From Malania oleifera (Eukaryota; Streptophyta; Magnoliopsida; Santalales; Ximeniaceae), in NCBI RefSeq assembly GCF_029873635.1, contig NC_080423.1:100440991-100504990 (forward strand): 64,000 bases of DNA, written 5' to 3'. The position numbers and the translations under genes are program-made. Below are positions 24,301 to 32,732 of this stretch, in pieces. Under the pieces are notes generated by a model. That model searched no databases. It had not been told where the DNA came from and was given only the letters and a program-made list of their open reading frames with translations. Every line of letters begins with the position of its first letter. Position 1 is the first letter of the stretch.

Positions 24301-27300
24301 TGGGATTGCTGACGGACTCATTATGAAGTAAAATCTTGATAATGTGATAATATATTTACTTTTTACAAATAGTAAGCACTACTTGCATTTGGTAATTGGC
24401 AAGTTCTTGGTAATTTTGTTGCTTTTGGTATACTTCACATTTTTTACTTGTATTTCCAGTGTTTGTCACTTGAACATTGTTTTTAGTGATGCTATTTTCT
24501 ATAGGGTTATCATTTTTATTTAACCTATCTGAACTTTTATCTTTCCAACATCTTGACATTTTACTTCAAAATAGACTCATTACTTGACATTTTCTTTCTT
24601 ATTTGTTATGTTTCTTTTCCTGACATTTTGTTTTGTACATAGGTACAAAGGTGCCATGATAGAGGATGTGGCTCGCATATTTGAGGCTATTTTCCAGTGC
24701 ACACTGGAGGTGAGAAGCTCACCTTTTGGAAATTCTAGTATTTGTTTTCACACTGGAGTCAACTGGGGTTTTCTAACCTGCATTGTTGGATTTGATGATG
24801 TGAAAATGAATAAAAATATAAAAAAGATCATAATGAAGTACAAATAATCGATGTCTTGCAAAGCTCAATTAAGGGTTGCCATGAGGCTCGCCTCAAGGCA
24901 AGACATGCCTAAAATGCCTTGAGGTTCAATCTAAAATACCAAATTTTAAAAAGGCTAATGCTTTACATGCTGAGGCTTATGCATTTATACAAAAACATGC
25001 CTTTTGCGCTTTTTTAGTTGAGGTTTACGCATTTTGAGTGTGTGATTCTCAAGTTAGAATTGGTTAAACAATTTTAGCTACATGTTTATCTAACAGGAAT
25101 GTCATAATATGAGTTTGTTTCTAAAACTCTTGAACCTCAACCTTTCTAAAATGACTGAGAGTTGTATCTTACATCATGAAAATAGTTTGAACTTTGTAAG
25201 AGACTAAAGATGTCCTCATGTATTCTAGTTAGCAATTTTTGAATGGTCAACAACTAGTTCACAAAGTATGTCTAGTTTTTCCTTTTACATTATATTTGCC
25301 ATTTTATTAATTTTTACTTCATTTTAAATGTATATAATTTATTTAACGTATTTTATCTTAAAAACAAATTCTCAAAAGGCTGGCGCTTCGCCTCTCAACT
25401 GTTAAAAGGCCTTGCCTTACCCCTTCGCCTTTTAAAACATTGCAAATAACAATAAAAAGTCACCTAAATCAGAGCAGTTTTTGATGACTACTAAATATTA
25501 AATGAAACATCATCATTGGCCCTTCTCCATGAGCCTTATGCCTCAGTGTATTTTGTAGCCTGGTGAGCTATAAGTGAAGCCTCAGGGTAAATGCTCATGG
25601 TTGATATATATTGCTGTTCTGCTAAATTGTCATCTGATGATTGATTGTGTCAGGTGAACTGATGCTTGAGAATAAACTTTTCATTGACAATATTTCATGC
25701 CTGTTGGTGCCTAAGCAGTGAAGGAGCTAGAATTTTGGAATGGGGGGTTGAGACTAGATTCTATTAAAAAACTAAAGTATATTTTATTTAGTGAATTGAT
25801 ATGCTTTCCAGAGTCTATATATAGTCTTAAATACCTCTGTATACTAAATGTTATACTTATTATGTGCTAAATTTCCTTTTTGCTTTGCAACATTTGCATT
25901 TTAATCGTACGATGTTGAATGATTAAAAGGAGGATGAAAAATATATTTATAATGTAAAATTTTTGAAAAATTACAAAGGTGAATTGCAGAGAATTAATGT
26001 GAAAAAAGGTAAAAAATTAAAATATGATGGAGGAAAACTGAACAAGCAAATCTTGTACACTTTCTAAAAATAAATACCTTTATGTAGTAAATTAAAATAG
26101 AATAATTTTAATGCATTTCTTTTATTAAAAGAAATCAAATTATAGTCAATCTAATTTCTTAAAAACAATCTATCAATGAAAAACTAAAAAATTTATTAAA
26201 ATAATGTTTTTTTAAATCTGTAGATATTATTATCAATCATTTGTGAATCAAAGTGCTTGCTAGCACACCATAATGGAGTTTGTATAAGCATAAAGGCTTA
26301 GATGGAGCAACAGGTCGAAGCACAATTTGTTTTTGAGAATTTGAGTGGGCTTTGGGTTTAGTATTTAATGAAAATGAAAATAAAATAAAATAATGAATTC
26401 ATTAAAAAAAAAATTACATTCTTGACTCATAATCTAGTGGAGAGTAAATAAAAACTAGAGGGGCGGCAACACAATGTTGGTAGGAAAATTTTTAACTTGT
26501 TTAAGAAATTTTCAAAACCATTAGTCAGGGGGTGGCAGGTGGCTGCCAACTTTTGCCTCCTGCTAATTTTTTATGCTGATTTGAATATGGATGAGATTTG
26601 GCCTTGGAATCTGTTGATATCTTCAACTGTACAAAATTTCTTTGGTTTTCTGACCGTGTCTAATTGCATTGTGACAGATGATTACCAAGAATTTTGAAGA
26701 TTACCCCGAGCATCGTCTAAAGTTCTTCTCATTACTTCGTGCCATTGCTACACATTGTTTTCCTGCTTTGATTCGGTTGTCAAGTCAGGTTTGTCTTGTT
26801 AATAATTTTGTGTCTACGAGTTGTTTCATTTATTTGTTTTTGAAGGAATGCCATGTTTCTGTTTTTCTTTTTAATACTCATTCTTCTTTAAAAAAAATTT
26901 TAATGAGCTTTTCCTTGACATGGGGGACTTTTCCTCTATTGCAGCAACTAAAGCTTGTCATGGATTCTATAATATGGGCTTTTCGGCATACCGAAAGAAA
27001 CATTGCGGAAACTGGTTTAAACCTTTTATTGGAGATGCTAAAGAACTTTCAGGTCTGGTGTCGTTTACTCCTGCACCTATTATTGTCAGACATTGAGCTT
27101 TTTTAATGTTCTGTAGTTGCTGTATCTTCTCTCAGGCTTCTGAGTTCTGTAATCAATTCTATCGAACCTACTTCTTGACAATTGAGCAAGAAATTTTTGC
27201 TGTTTTGACGGACACATTCCATAAACCTGGGTTCAAGCTTCATGTCTTGGTGTTGCAGCACTTGTTTTGCCTGGTACAGCGATTTCAAGTGCCTTTTCTC

Positions 27301-28353
27301 TGATTGGAATATGACTTCCATATTTATTTCTGTTCAACTCTGGGGAGCAAACTCATTACTGTTATACGATGCATTTTTAGGTGGAGTCTGGATTGCTGAC
27401 AGAACCTCTGTGGGATGCATCAGCAGTTCCATATCCATATCCCAGTAACACAATGTATGTACGGGAGTACACTATCAAGCTTTTGGGTACGTCATTTCCC
27501 AACATGACAGCTGCTGAGGTATGGAATGAAAATGCATTTTTTTTTTTGGGTTTTAAATATATCTTGCATATGCAACAATTTATCAACTTTTTTCAGGTTG
27601 CCCAGTTCGTAAATGGTCTGTTTGAATCAAGGAATGATCTCTCTGCATTTAAGAATCACATACGAGACTTTCTTGTGCAATCAAAAGAATTTTCAGCTCA
27701 GGTAGTGCCGCAACACATTTACTGTACTGTATTTACAAGTGTGCCTTAGTTCTTAATAATTTATGCTCAAGACCAACAGCCAGATGATTTGGGAAAAATG
27801 CTATCTTTGGATCAACTTATTTTGATTTTGGGTTTGAAAGTAGTTATCGTCAACTTAAATCCTTTGTTAGAAAATTAGGGATGACCTTTAATCGCGTGGA
27901 ATTTGATTCCATTTTCTTACCACCTTCATCCTGTTTTTTTTCGCACTGGAGACTTATAGTCTTTGCAAGCAGCATCCTAACCTTTCTGATTTGATTTCTT
28001 TTGTCGAGAATGGTTATGGCTAACAATGTGGGGGTCCAAATTGGTGCCAACTCATTCATGTTGCAGCAATTTTTTGTTTCGTGTTAACTGTAAAGTTATT
28101 TAATTAGCAGGCACTGCAGTGATGAGAAGATTCAAAATTTGAATGATGAAATGCTATCTCCTGGTGTAATTTTTATGGGTCAGGTGAATGGGTTTAATTT
28201 TGTAATGCTAAACCTTGAAATTTTCAACAGGACAACAAAGATCTCTATGCAGAAGAGGCTGCTGCACAAAGAGAGAGGGAGAGACTGCGGATGCTTACAA
28301 TCCCAGGACTCATTGCCCCCAATGAGATCCAAGATGAGATGTTGGACTCATAG
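4636..28353 (+). CDS. XPO1: Exportin 1 (CRM1), nuclear export receptor; 5'-partial at window edge
   Basis: Exportin 1 is a karyopherin-beta of HEAT repeats. It binds leucine-rich nuclear export signals together with RanGTP in the nucleus and carries cargo through nuclear pores. Thirty exons join in frame to 1,004 codons plus TAG. The sequence runs from [20 protein letters not shown] to the conserved end [14 protein letters not shown], close to Arabidopsis XPO1A throughout. About 72 N-terminal residues, carrying part of the importin-beta N-terminal domain, lie upstream of the window. The NES-groove region is intact ([29 protein letters not shown]). The cysteine that leptomycin B modifies in human CRM1 (Cys528) is conserved in DLLNLCE, codon 13067-13069. 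No stop or frameshift was seen, so the gene looks functional. Introns hold several transposons, the largest intron being 7.4 kb. The identity is secure; exon borders were inferred by eye from splice sites and protein conservation. Confidence 0.97.
6928..7207 (+). other. GC-AG intron in XPO1
   Basis: The donor is AAG|gcaagt and the acceptor is tgcag|TCT. The flanking exons read FFTSFYK and SHIRVLESS, matching exportin 1 without gap. The nearest GT (4 nt on) would shift the frame. The donor fits the strong exon-side consensus expected of GC donors. Confidence 0.9.
9266..9297 (+). repeat. (CT)n microsatellite and pyrimidine-rich tract
   Basis: A run of about 15 CT units followed by a strongly pyrimidine-rich stretch to about 9,510, in the intron 8925-10289 of XPO1. 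Frames opened by it on either strand are low-complexity artefacts. Confidence 0.9.
9718..9884 (+). mobile_element. AU-type SINE (tRNA-derived) with target-site duplication
   Basis: The sequence follows the plant AU SINE layout: gatccttggtgcaacagtag, then a box-B-like ggtcatggtttcgag, then ctcttgcaaaattgcaagg and taaagctgcgtagtatagac, then a short tail gggttatcctttc. It is flanked by imperfect direct repeats: AGATGTCTTGACTATTGAG at 9695 and AGATGTTTTGACTGTTGAG at 9885 (17 of 19 match). It lies in an XPO1 intron in sense orientation. Divergence from the family and between the repeats suggests an old insertion. Confidence 0.85.
10442..11047 (+). mobile_element. hAT-like MITE, copy 1
   Basis: A 606-bp non-coding element with terminal inverted repeats: 5' caatgttttaaaaggc, 3' gccttttaaaacatgg. 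The ends are rich in aaggcttgcctcaaggcaag-type sequence. It is flanked by aatctgca (10434-10441) and gatctgca (11048-11055), a 7/8 match fitting the 8-bp duplication of hAT elements. A diverged second copy lies at 24,848-25,441, in the same orientation in another intron of the same gene. Confidence 0.75.
12249..12450 (+). mobile_element. tRNA-derived SINE with poly(A) tail and target-site duplication
   Basis: A 202-bp element with a tRNA-like box A (agctcaggtgg) and box B (gggttcaaaccctgcc), a GC-rich body (ctggcttaggcgtgggatta), and an A7 tail at 12444-12450. It is flanked by gtaatgcacgcctcagtt (12231-12248) and gtaatgcacacctcagtt (12451-12468), 17 of 18 identical. It has no AU SINE body, so it belongs to a different SINE family. 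It lies in an XPO1 intron in sense orientation. Confidence 0.88.
14080..15050 (+). mobile_element. L1 LINE ORF1-like remnant, left part
   Basis: Broken + frames include [15 protein letters not shown] and then [14 protein letters not shown] followed by a gaaaccctagct-rich stretch. These resemble plant L1 ORF1 and the words at 1-80 of this window (gctagggtttc). A long minus frame across 14,359-14,823 has no recognised content and is read as a shadow. The remnant lies directly left of the hAT element, and the right-hand counterpart is at 19,270-19,620. Assignment to L1 is inference. Confidence 0.4.
15414..16019 (-). pseudogene. hAT transposase C-terminal region, broken
   Basis: Reading minus from 16,019: [11 protein letters not shown] then [19 protein letters not shown] matches the hAT dimerisation block (usually ...HSKKRNRLA..RLNDLVYVKYN). 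The motif before it, where families have LTCSSSGCERNWS, is decayed. After breaks come [24 protein letters not shown] and an acidic tail ending DDEGYRF, the usual hAT end. The open part is 15,414-15,683. Stops and frameshifts rule out function. Confidence 0.82.
16570..18030 (+). pseudogene. L1-type LINE ORF2, C-terminal fragment
   Basis: Across shifted + frames: ADSLLLKVF / [19 protein letters not shown] then [14 protein letters not shown] and [13 protein letters not shown] sequence, the region after reverse transcriptase in plant L1 elements. Next comes the zf-RVT-like part ([34 protein letters not shown], and a decayed [13 protein letters not shown]). The 3' end resembles L1 tails (ttgtacttcggtggcatcc, then tttatataatttctctttt) but has no poly(A). 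The reverse transcriptase core is absent, so it is 5'-truncated. It is inserted between the two hAT pieces, opposite strand. Confidence 0.85.
18117..18665 (-). pseudogene. hAT transposase N-terminal region with BED zinc finger, broken
   Basis: Minus-strand reading starts KDPAWK near 18,660, then [11 protein letters not shown] and [13 protein letters not shown], a decayed BED-type zinc finger. After frameshifts follow [34 protein letters not shown] and [15 protein letters not shown] sequence, the part of hAT transposases that precedes the conserved IPFNAV region. It stops at 18,117, close to the L1 insertion. It pairs with the C-terminal piece at 15,414-16,019. Confidence 0.8.
19266..19625 (+). 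mobile_element. L1 LINE ORF1-like remnant, right part
   Basis: Decayed frames ([14 protein letters not shown], then [20 protein letters not shown] words across breaks, then GTSKFEEL) parallel the end of the remnant at 900-1,260. It directly follows the hAT right end, while the ORF1-like part at 14,080-15,050 directly precedes the hAT left end. This suggests one L1 ORF1 split by the hAT insertion. Confidence 0.4.
19626..20873. other. Remainder of the 7.4-kb XPO1 intron, nothing recognised
   Basis: AT-rich sequence with T-runs and a tttatttatttatttattta tract near 20,753. No domain, structured repeat or gene was recognised. A short stretch near 20,470-20,510 (gtgggagccttgtgcaatgg) recalls the AU SINE 3' end but is too short to call. 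Confidence 0.6.
21496..23696. other. XPO1 intron of 2.2 kb, nothing recognised
   Basis: AT-rich intron between the exons ending VLNILQ and beginning [10 protein letters not shown]. The open frame near 23,429-23,674 leads into the next exon only by chance and has no conserved content. No repeat with clear ends was seen. Confidence 0.7.
24848..25441 (+). mobile_element. hAT-like MITE, copy 2
   Basis: A 594-bp diverged copy of the element at 10,442-11,047. Shared blocks include gctcgcctcaaggcaagac, cctaaaatgccttgaggtt, gaatgtcataatatgagtt and aactcttgaacctcaacctt. The 3' end is gccttttaaaacatt; the 5' end has decayed (tcgatgtcttgcaaagc). Flanks acaaataa (24840-24847) and gcaaataa (25442-25449) match at 7 of 8. 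It lies in XPO1 intron 24710-26677. Confidence 0.75.
25716..26520. repeat. Possible non-autonomous repeat (GGAGCTAG...GGGGGG type start)
   Basis: The stretch starts cagtgaaggagctagaattt followed by ggaatggggggttgag. This is a diverged form of the cagtggcggagccagaattt start seen in a common plant dispersed repeat. The body is AT-rich without coding content; a G-rich stretch (gtcagggggtggcag) lies near 26,524. The right end was not matched to the left, so the limits are uncertain. Confidence 0.3.
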
Positions 28354-28720
28354 TTCGCTTATCTTGCTCCGGAGCTAATTTGATGGATTTTAACCATAGA
28401 GGTGTCGAGCGCTATGAATTAATTTACCGAGAATTTTTATGGAGAGAACAGAGCCAGGGTTTTTCCCCCATTTTTTCTCTCTTCCTCAAATGTTCCCCTG
28501 TTTTAAACCGGTGACTCATGAAGGTGCTCCGGCATACAAAAGCTTGGCTGCAGGTTCCTATATGGCTGTTGGGGTGAGTGGGTGTAGAATACTTAGATTC
28601 TAATGTAGGAATATAGCGGATCAATGTACGGCTTTCGAGGATTCAGCTTTGATATTGTATTTCATGATGAGGTTTGACAGGCAAACTGTTGATATGAAAT
28701 GCTATCCTTTTGATTTCTCT
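28354..28720 (+). other. Probable XPO1 3' untranslated region
   Basis: Sequence directly after the TAG stop at 28,351-28,353. No canonical AATAAA was seen within this stretch (the first clear one is near 29,057), so the polyadenylation site is unknown and the end given is arbitrary. Confidence 0.4.
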
Positions 28721-30004
28721 TTTATTTTTTTGGGAGGGCTTTGATGATTTTAAGTAGGTGTTGTGTATACTTATTTTGGGGGGGCCACTGTAGATTTTTT
28801 TTTGTTTTTTTTTGTTTTTGGGTTTAATCTTAGAATATGATGTATTTTTGAATTTGATACAGGGTTATCTTCACATTTCTACCTTCAATTTTTTGGACTG
28901 TAATGCAGACTTGGCTTTATTTCAGTTTAAACATGTATCTTGCGCTACTGAAAGGAACAACCTTTCTTGTGTGCCACTAGCTTGGGGTAACTAATCGTTT
29001 GTATGAATTAGGGGATGAGTTTTGGGTGGGGAATGCTGCTTTTATCACCAATGATGGAATAAAATTTGATGAAGATATATGGAAGTTTATGAAATATGGA
29101 AAGTTCGAATGTTATTGAAGGACCTAAGTGGTTTTTCCCTGTGTTTTCGAGCTATTACAGGTAACTAGCTGTCAGATACTGGGGCATTTAATCTTTTATT
29201 ATTTTAATGTTGGCAAGGATCAAAGTGCTTTAATGCCTGCGTTTTTAGTTAATGAATTCATAGGCCAAGTTTATGGTTGGTTTGCAGAGTGGAGTGCAAT
29301 ATGAAGGTCAAGTTCAGTGGAATGAAATGAAAAATATGCGTACTTTGATTTTTCTTCCAAAAGCGTATGGCTATTGTATTTTAAGTGGCAATGATAAGTT
29401 TAATCCAAAAATGGGACGGCTGATGGGTAAAAATTGTTACAAAAAAAAAAATCATTTGAGTTGGTGTTCTAGATATATATATATATATATATGAATTTAG
29501 AGTTTTTGGATTAGTGGTGTAATGGCATTCATATTCCTTCGCCTCTTGTGAGATTCCATGTCTCAGGTTTTTGGAGTCCACTGCCAAGCTAAAGCTGGTG
29601 GCAACTTCAATAAGAAACCTTTTTCATTATTCTCTGCATGGCACATAACTGCAGCTTCATATAATTTTTTCTCTAATGACAAACTCCTTTTGGGTCTGGT
29701 TTATCCTTTCCACGTATGGAACAGTTTAAATGGTGAGTTTGGTGCATTAATTTCATATTTTTTAGATTTAACTTGGCATGAATTTAGATGAAATTATAGT
29801 TTTATAATTCATTTTATCCAAGCACACATCCAAGTTGAAGCTTGTAATCTTAAACTTGCAACCATAGTAGCTGCTCAGCTGATATTTTACTATTGTATAA
29901 AGTCAATTTTTTATCAACTGCTAAACAAGCAAGCCCATCAAACCACAATTCATTACATGAATCACAAACAAAAACTACAGAATCATTTACCAAAAATCCT
30001 GGAG
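28721..30004. other. Intergenic region between convergent genes
   Basis: Spacer between the 3' ends of XPO1 and the glycosyltransferase. It holds T-runs, an (AT)n microsatellite at 29,473-29,492 and no recognised gene or transposon. Short open frames here have no conserved content. Confidence 0.7.
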
Positions 30005-32173
30005 TCATGCGTCTCTTTTATTCAATATAGTTTCTAATAAAGCTTTGAAATTCTGAGTTGAGCTCCCTTCCGGCTCAACAGCCTTCTGCGCAAGTTCTTT
30101 GAGGTTTTTGATCTTCACCCTCATTTTCCTCCCTTCTTCCTGTGACAAAACCACTGTCAGACTTTTCATTAGCCCATTCTTCGTTAAAACCCCACCGACT
30201 TCTTCCACACCAATCTCCCAAACGCGGTGGATCATCTGCGCATTCAGCCTTTGATCACCAAAGAATGGTCGGCAGATCATTGGCACAGCGCCAGCAATGC
30301 TCTCGAGCAACGAGTTCCAACCACAATGTGTCACAAACACCCCAACTGCATCATGTGCTAGGACTTCCTTTTGGGGAGCCCATGGCAAAACCATTCCTCT
30401 TCCTTTTGTATTTTCCAAGAACTCATTTGGCAAATGGGCCTCAGAATTGTTCCTAAAGGACCACAGAAAGGTAACTCCACTCTCTTCTAGTGCCTCGACA
30501 AGTGCTGTGATCTCGTTTGGGGTTGGCGTCATGACAGTGCCAAAGCTAACATAGGCGACCGATGCGGGATTTTGCTTGTCAAGCCATGGGATGCACCCAC
30601 TTGCATCAGGAACTTTGTTAGAGGGTGGTGGTTGGGGTGTGATGAGGTTGGAAGGCCCAACATTGAGGAATTTCTTGAACTTGGATTTCAGGTAATTTGT
30701 CATGTCAGTGTCTAGCTCTTCAAAAGAGTTCATGAAAAGTGCGGCTCCATGGGGTAACATTAGGCCCATTTTATGAAGCATTTCTGAGAAACTCGATTCT
30801 AGGTTTCCAAACACAACTCCTTCAGGCAAGTCCCGATATCGTAATCGAGACATGCCCGGGATAATCTCAAGTGGTTCATCTTCATGTCCTACAAAACCTG
30901 CATCAACACAAGCAAGCAGTTGATTCAGAAGTTTGGCTTGGCAGCCACATCAAACCCCGAGACAATATGTGCGCGCAAACCGTGACCTAACAATTACTGA
31001 TTCCTTTCATTTTGATCTCAATATTTCTACCTATTGGGAATCTTTGCATTCACACATGGTTTGTTTTTTGAAATATTATTTTTGCTTGAAAATGTTTTTA
31101 AAGACTGAAAAATTTTCTAAAAAAATAAAGAGATAAGAAGTATTGAGTATTAATACACATTCGAAGCCCAACCTCCACCATTCAAGCTTGTGGTCAGTAC
31201 CTACTCTATCACATTTGCTACGTAGCAATTCAATAGCGGGTAGTTGGTCCGATCCATAGAACATAAATGATAAGACTTTATTGTGGCCCTTTGTATTTCT
31301 CTATGCTCCTGCCCCTAAAAATGACATTACGTTGATGCCAAATTCTTGAATGTATCTACCAGATATCACCATCACTCTTGAATCTCGAAAATGGTGATGC
31401 GTTCGATGAATGTGTACGAACATAAAAATAGAGCTAATCACACTTTTCATGCAATAATCCTGTTTCTTGTGTTTGCGATTTCGATCATGATTTAAGTATA
31501 AACAAATTGCATGTAATGAGAAAAAATTATAAAGATTTTTACAAAACCTGTTTGAAAGTGATATTAATTTTGTGGGCCTTATCTATGCTCATCTGGAGTC
31601 AGTTGGGACACCGATTGAGATGAATTTTCAGAATATAGGATATTGCCTCGATCAAAGCTGTATTTAATTACCTCCAACTTCGTTAATCCTCTGCCTAAAG
31701 GCATCGGTGTGAACGTGAGCGGAGAGCGATGCTGGCCCCGCAGTCCAAAAGGGCACCCACGGAACTCCCATTTCCTCCGCTATCTCCGCCGCAAACCAAA
31801 AGAACGCATCGCTCACCACGCAGCTCACCTTCCTCCCGGCCTCAGCCGCCGCCGCCGCGACGCCGGCGCGGAATACCTCCGGCGCCGCCGCCATGAACAG
31901 ATCGATGTGCTCCAGCGGTCTCCCGGAGAACACGTAGTTTTCCGGGATGCCGTCCGGCACGTCGTGAGCCGTGACATTGCGTTGCGCGTCGCTTTCCGAC
32001 GCCGAGAAGATCGAGGCGTTGGACCGGGCGGTGCCGAAGAAGGAGAAGTGCGCGGCCGGGGCCGCCGCGGCCAGGCGGCGGATGACGGCGAGGAGAGGAG
32101 CGGCGTGGGTGCCGAAGGGAAAGGCCAAGGCGGCAACGTGGGGCTCCGGCGAGGTGTCGACGATCTCCGGCAT
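30005..32173 (-). CDS. UDP-glycosyltransferase, UGT78-like (flavonoid/anthocyanidin 3-O-glucosyltransferase type)
   Basis: GT1-family enzyme predicted to move a sugar, probably glucose, from its UDP form to the 3-hydroxyl of flavonols or anthocyanidins in the cytosol. Exon 1 is 32173-31672 (502 nt) and exon 2 is 30897-30005 (893 nt). The 774-bp intron reads GGAG|gtaatt ... gatgcag|GT and splits a Gly codon. The protein is 464 residues, normal for the family. Catalytic His23 (FPFGTHAAPLL) and partner Asp122 (VVSDAFFWFA) are present, with Thr144 in PFWTAGP. The PSPG box is residues 340-383 (WAPQ...HCGWNS...FFGDQ), exactly 44 residues; its final Gln usually goes with UDP-glucose. GMSRLRYRDLPEGVVFGNL and the C-terminus fit UGT78/grape UFGT. 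No stops, so probably functional. Exon 1 is far more GC-rich than exon 2 and its surroundings. The exact acceptor and sugar are inference. Confidence 0.93.
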
Positions 32174-32229
32174 GCTTGAATGTCGAATGGCAGATTCACT
32201 TTGGCTTGCCCATTATTCTTGTGGTGGAA

Positions 32230-32345
32230 CAAAATATATATAAAATATGCTGAGAGTGATGTTTTTGACATTTTCTTTTTTCCGGGAGACTGGTGGTTTT
32301 GGGCACGTGACAGCCACCGTGCACGTACCGTTACCATGCCACGCC
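32230..32345 (-). promoter_or_regulatory. Glycosyltransferase core promoter: TATA box and G-box/ACGT elements
   Basis: On the minus strand a TATA-like ttttatatatattttg lies at about 32,229-32,244, some 60-70 nt before the ATG at 32,173. Upstream is a CACGTG G-box at 32,304-32,309 (131-136 nt before the ATG), a second ACGT core (gcacgtac, 32,321-32,328) and an aaaaccacca stretch. ACGT elements near MYB-like sites are typical of flavonoid gene promoters, so light or MYB/bHLH control is plausible but inferred. Confidence 0.5.
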
Positions 32346-32399
32346 CTCCCAAGTTGAAGGGTTGGGCTCTTAATTCAATTTTAGAATATGTTAAATGAC

Positions 32400-32732
32400 A
32401 ACATGCTGAAATTTTCTCAAGAGTCTAAGTAAATTTCATACTTGAAACTTGGACTTGGTGTGACGTGAGGTTTGAGGAGTCAGGGAAGAAGGCAGCTTTT
32501 TGCTATTGTCTTTTGGGGAACTAAAAAGAAGGAGAAACTTTTAAAACCAAATATCATATAAAAATTACTATATATCCCATACTTTTTGAGTTATAAAAAA
32601 GAAAAAGAAAAAACGAAGGGGACCAGATGGGGGCCAATGAGATGACTAAAATTAAAATGCTCAAGAGATTAGGGTGGTGGTTGTTGTCACCTTGGGACTT
32701 CGCGAGCCTATCATCTTTAGCATTTTTTTTAT
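32400..32732. other. Upstream flank of the glycosyltransferase, nothing recognised
   Basis: AT-rich spacer between the promoter and the first solo LTR. It has purine runs (aaaaaagaaaaagaaaaaac) and no recognised gene. Confidence 0.6.

Larger units (their letters stand above)
4636..28353 (+). other. XPO1: XPO1 exon map (30 coding exons in window)
   Basis: Exons: 4636-4728, 4822-4893, 5222-5329, 5412-5494, 6080-6218, 6322-6390, 6474-6551, 6730-6792, 6883-6927, 7208-7315, 7414-7512, 8721-8924, 10290-10349, 11966-12076, 13022-13119, 13407-13515, 20874-20939, 21033-21131, 21218-21298, 21406-21495, 23697-23782, 23901-23981, 24067-24249, 24643-24709, 26678-26788, 26945-27052, 27136-27273, 27381-27518, 27597-27701, 28231-28353. 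All introns are GT-AG except 6928-7207 (GC-AG). Split codons occur at the 5494/6080, 13119/13407, 23782/23901, 23981/24067 and 24249/24643 junctions. The total is 3,015 nt including the stop. Introns 7513-8720, 21496-23696 and 27702-28230 hold no recognised element. Confidence 0.93.

Noticed and set aside
31643..32179. A 178-residue plus-strand frame opposite glycosyltransferase exon 1.
   Set aside because: It is the antisense of a GC-rich coding exon, full of Arg/Gly/Ala, with no domain. The minus frame has the catalytic His and Asp of a GT1 enzyme.
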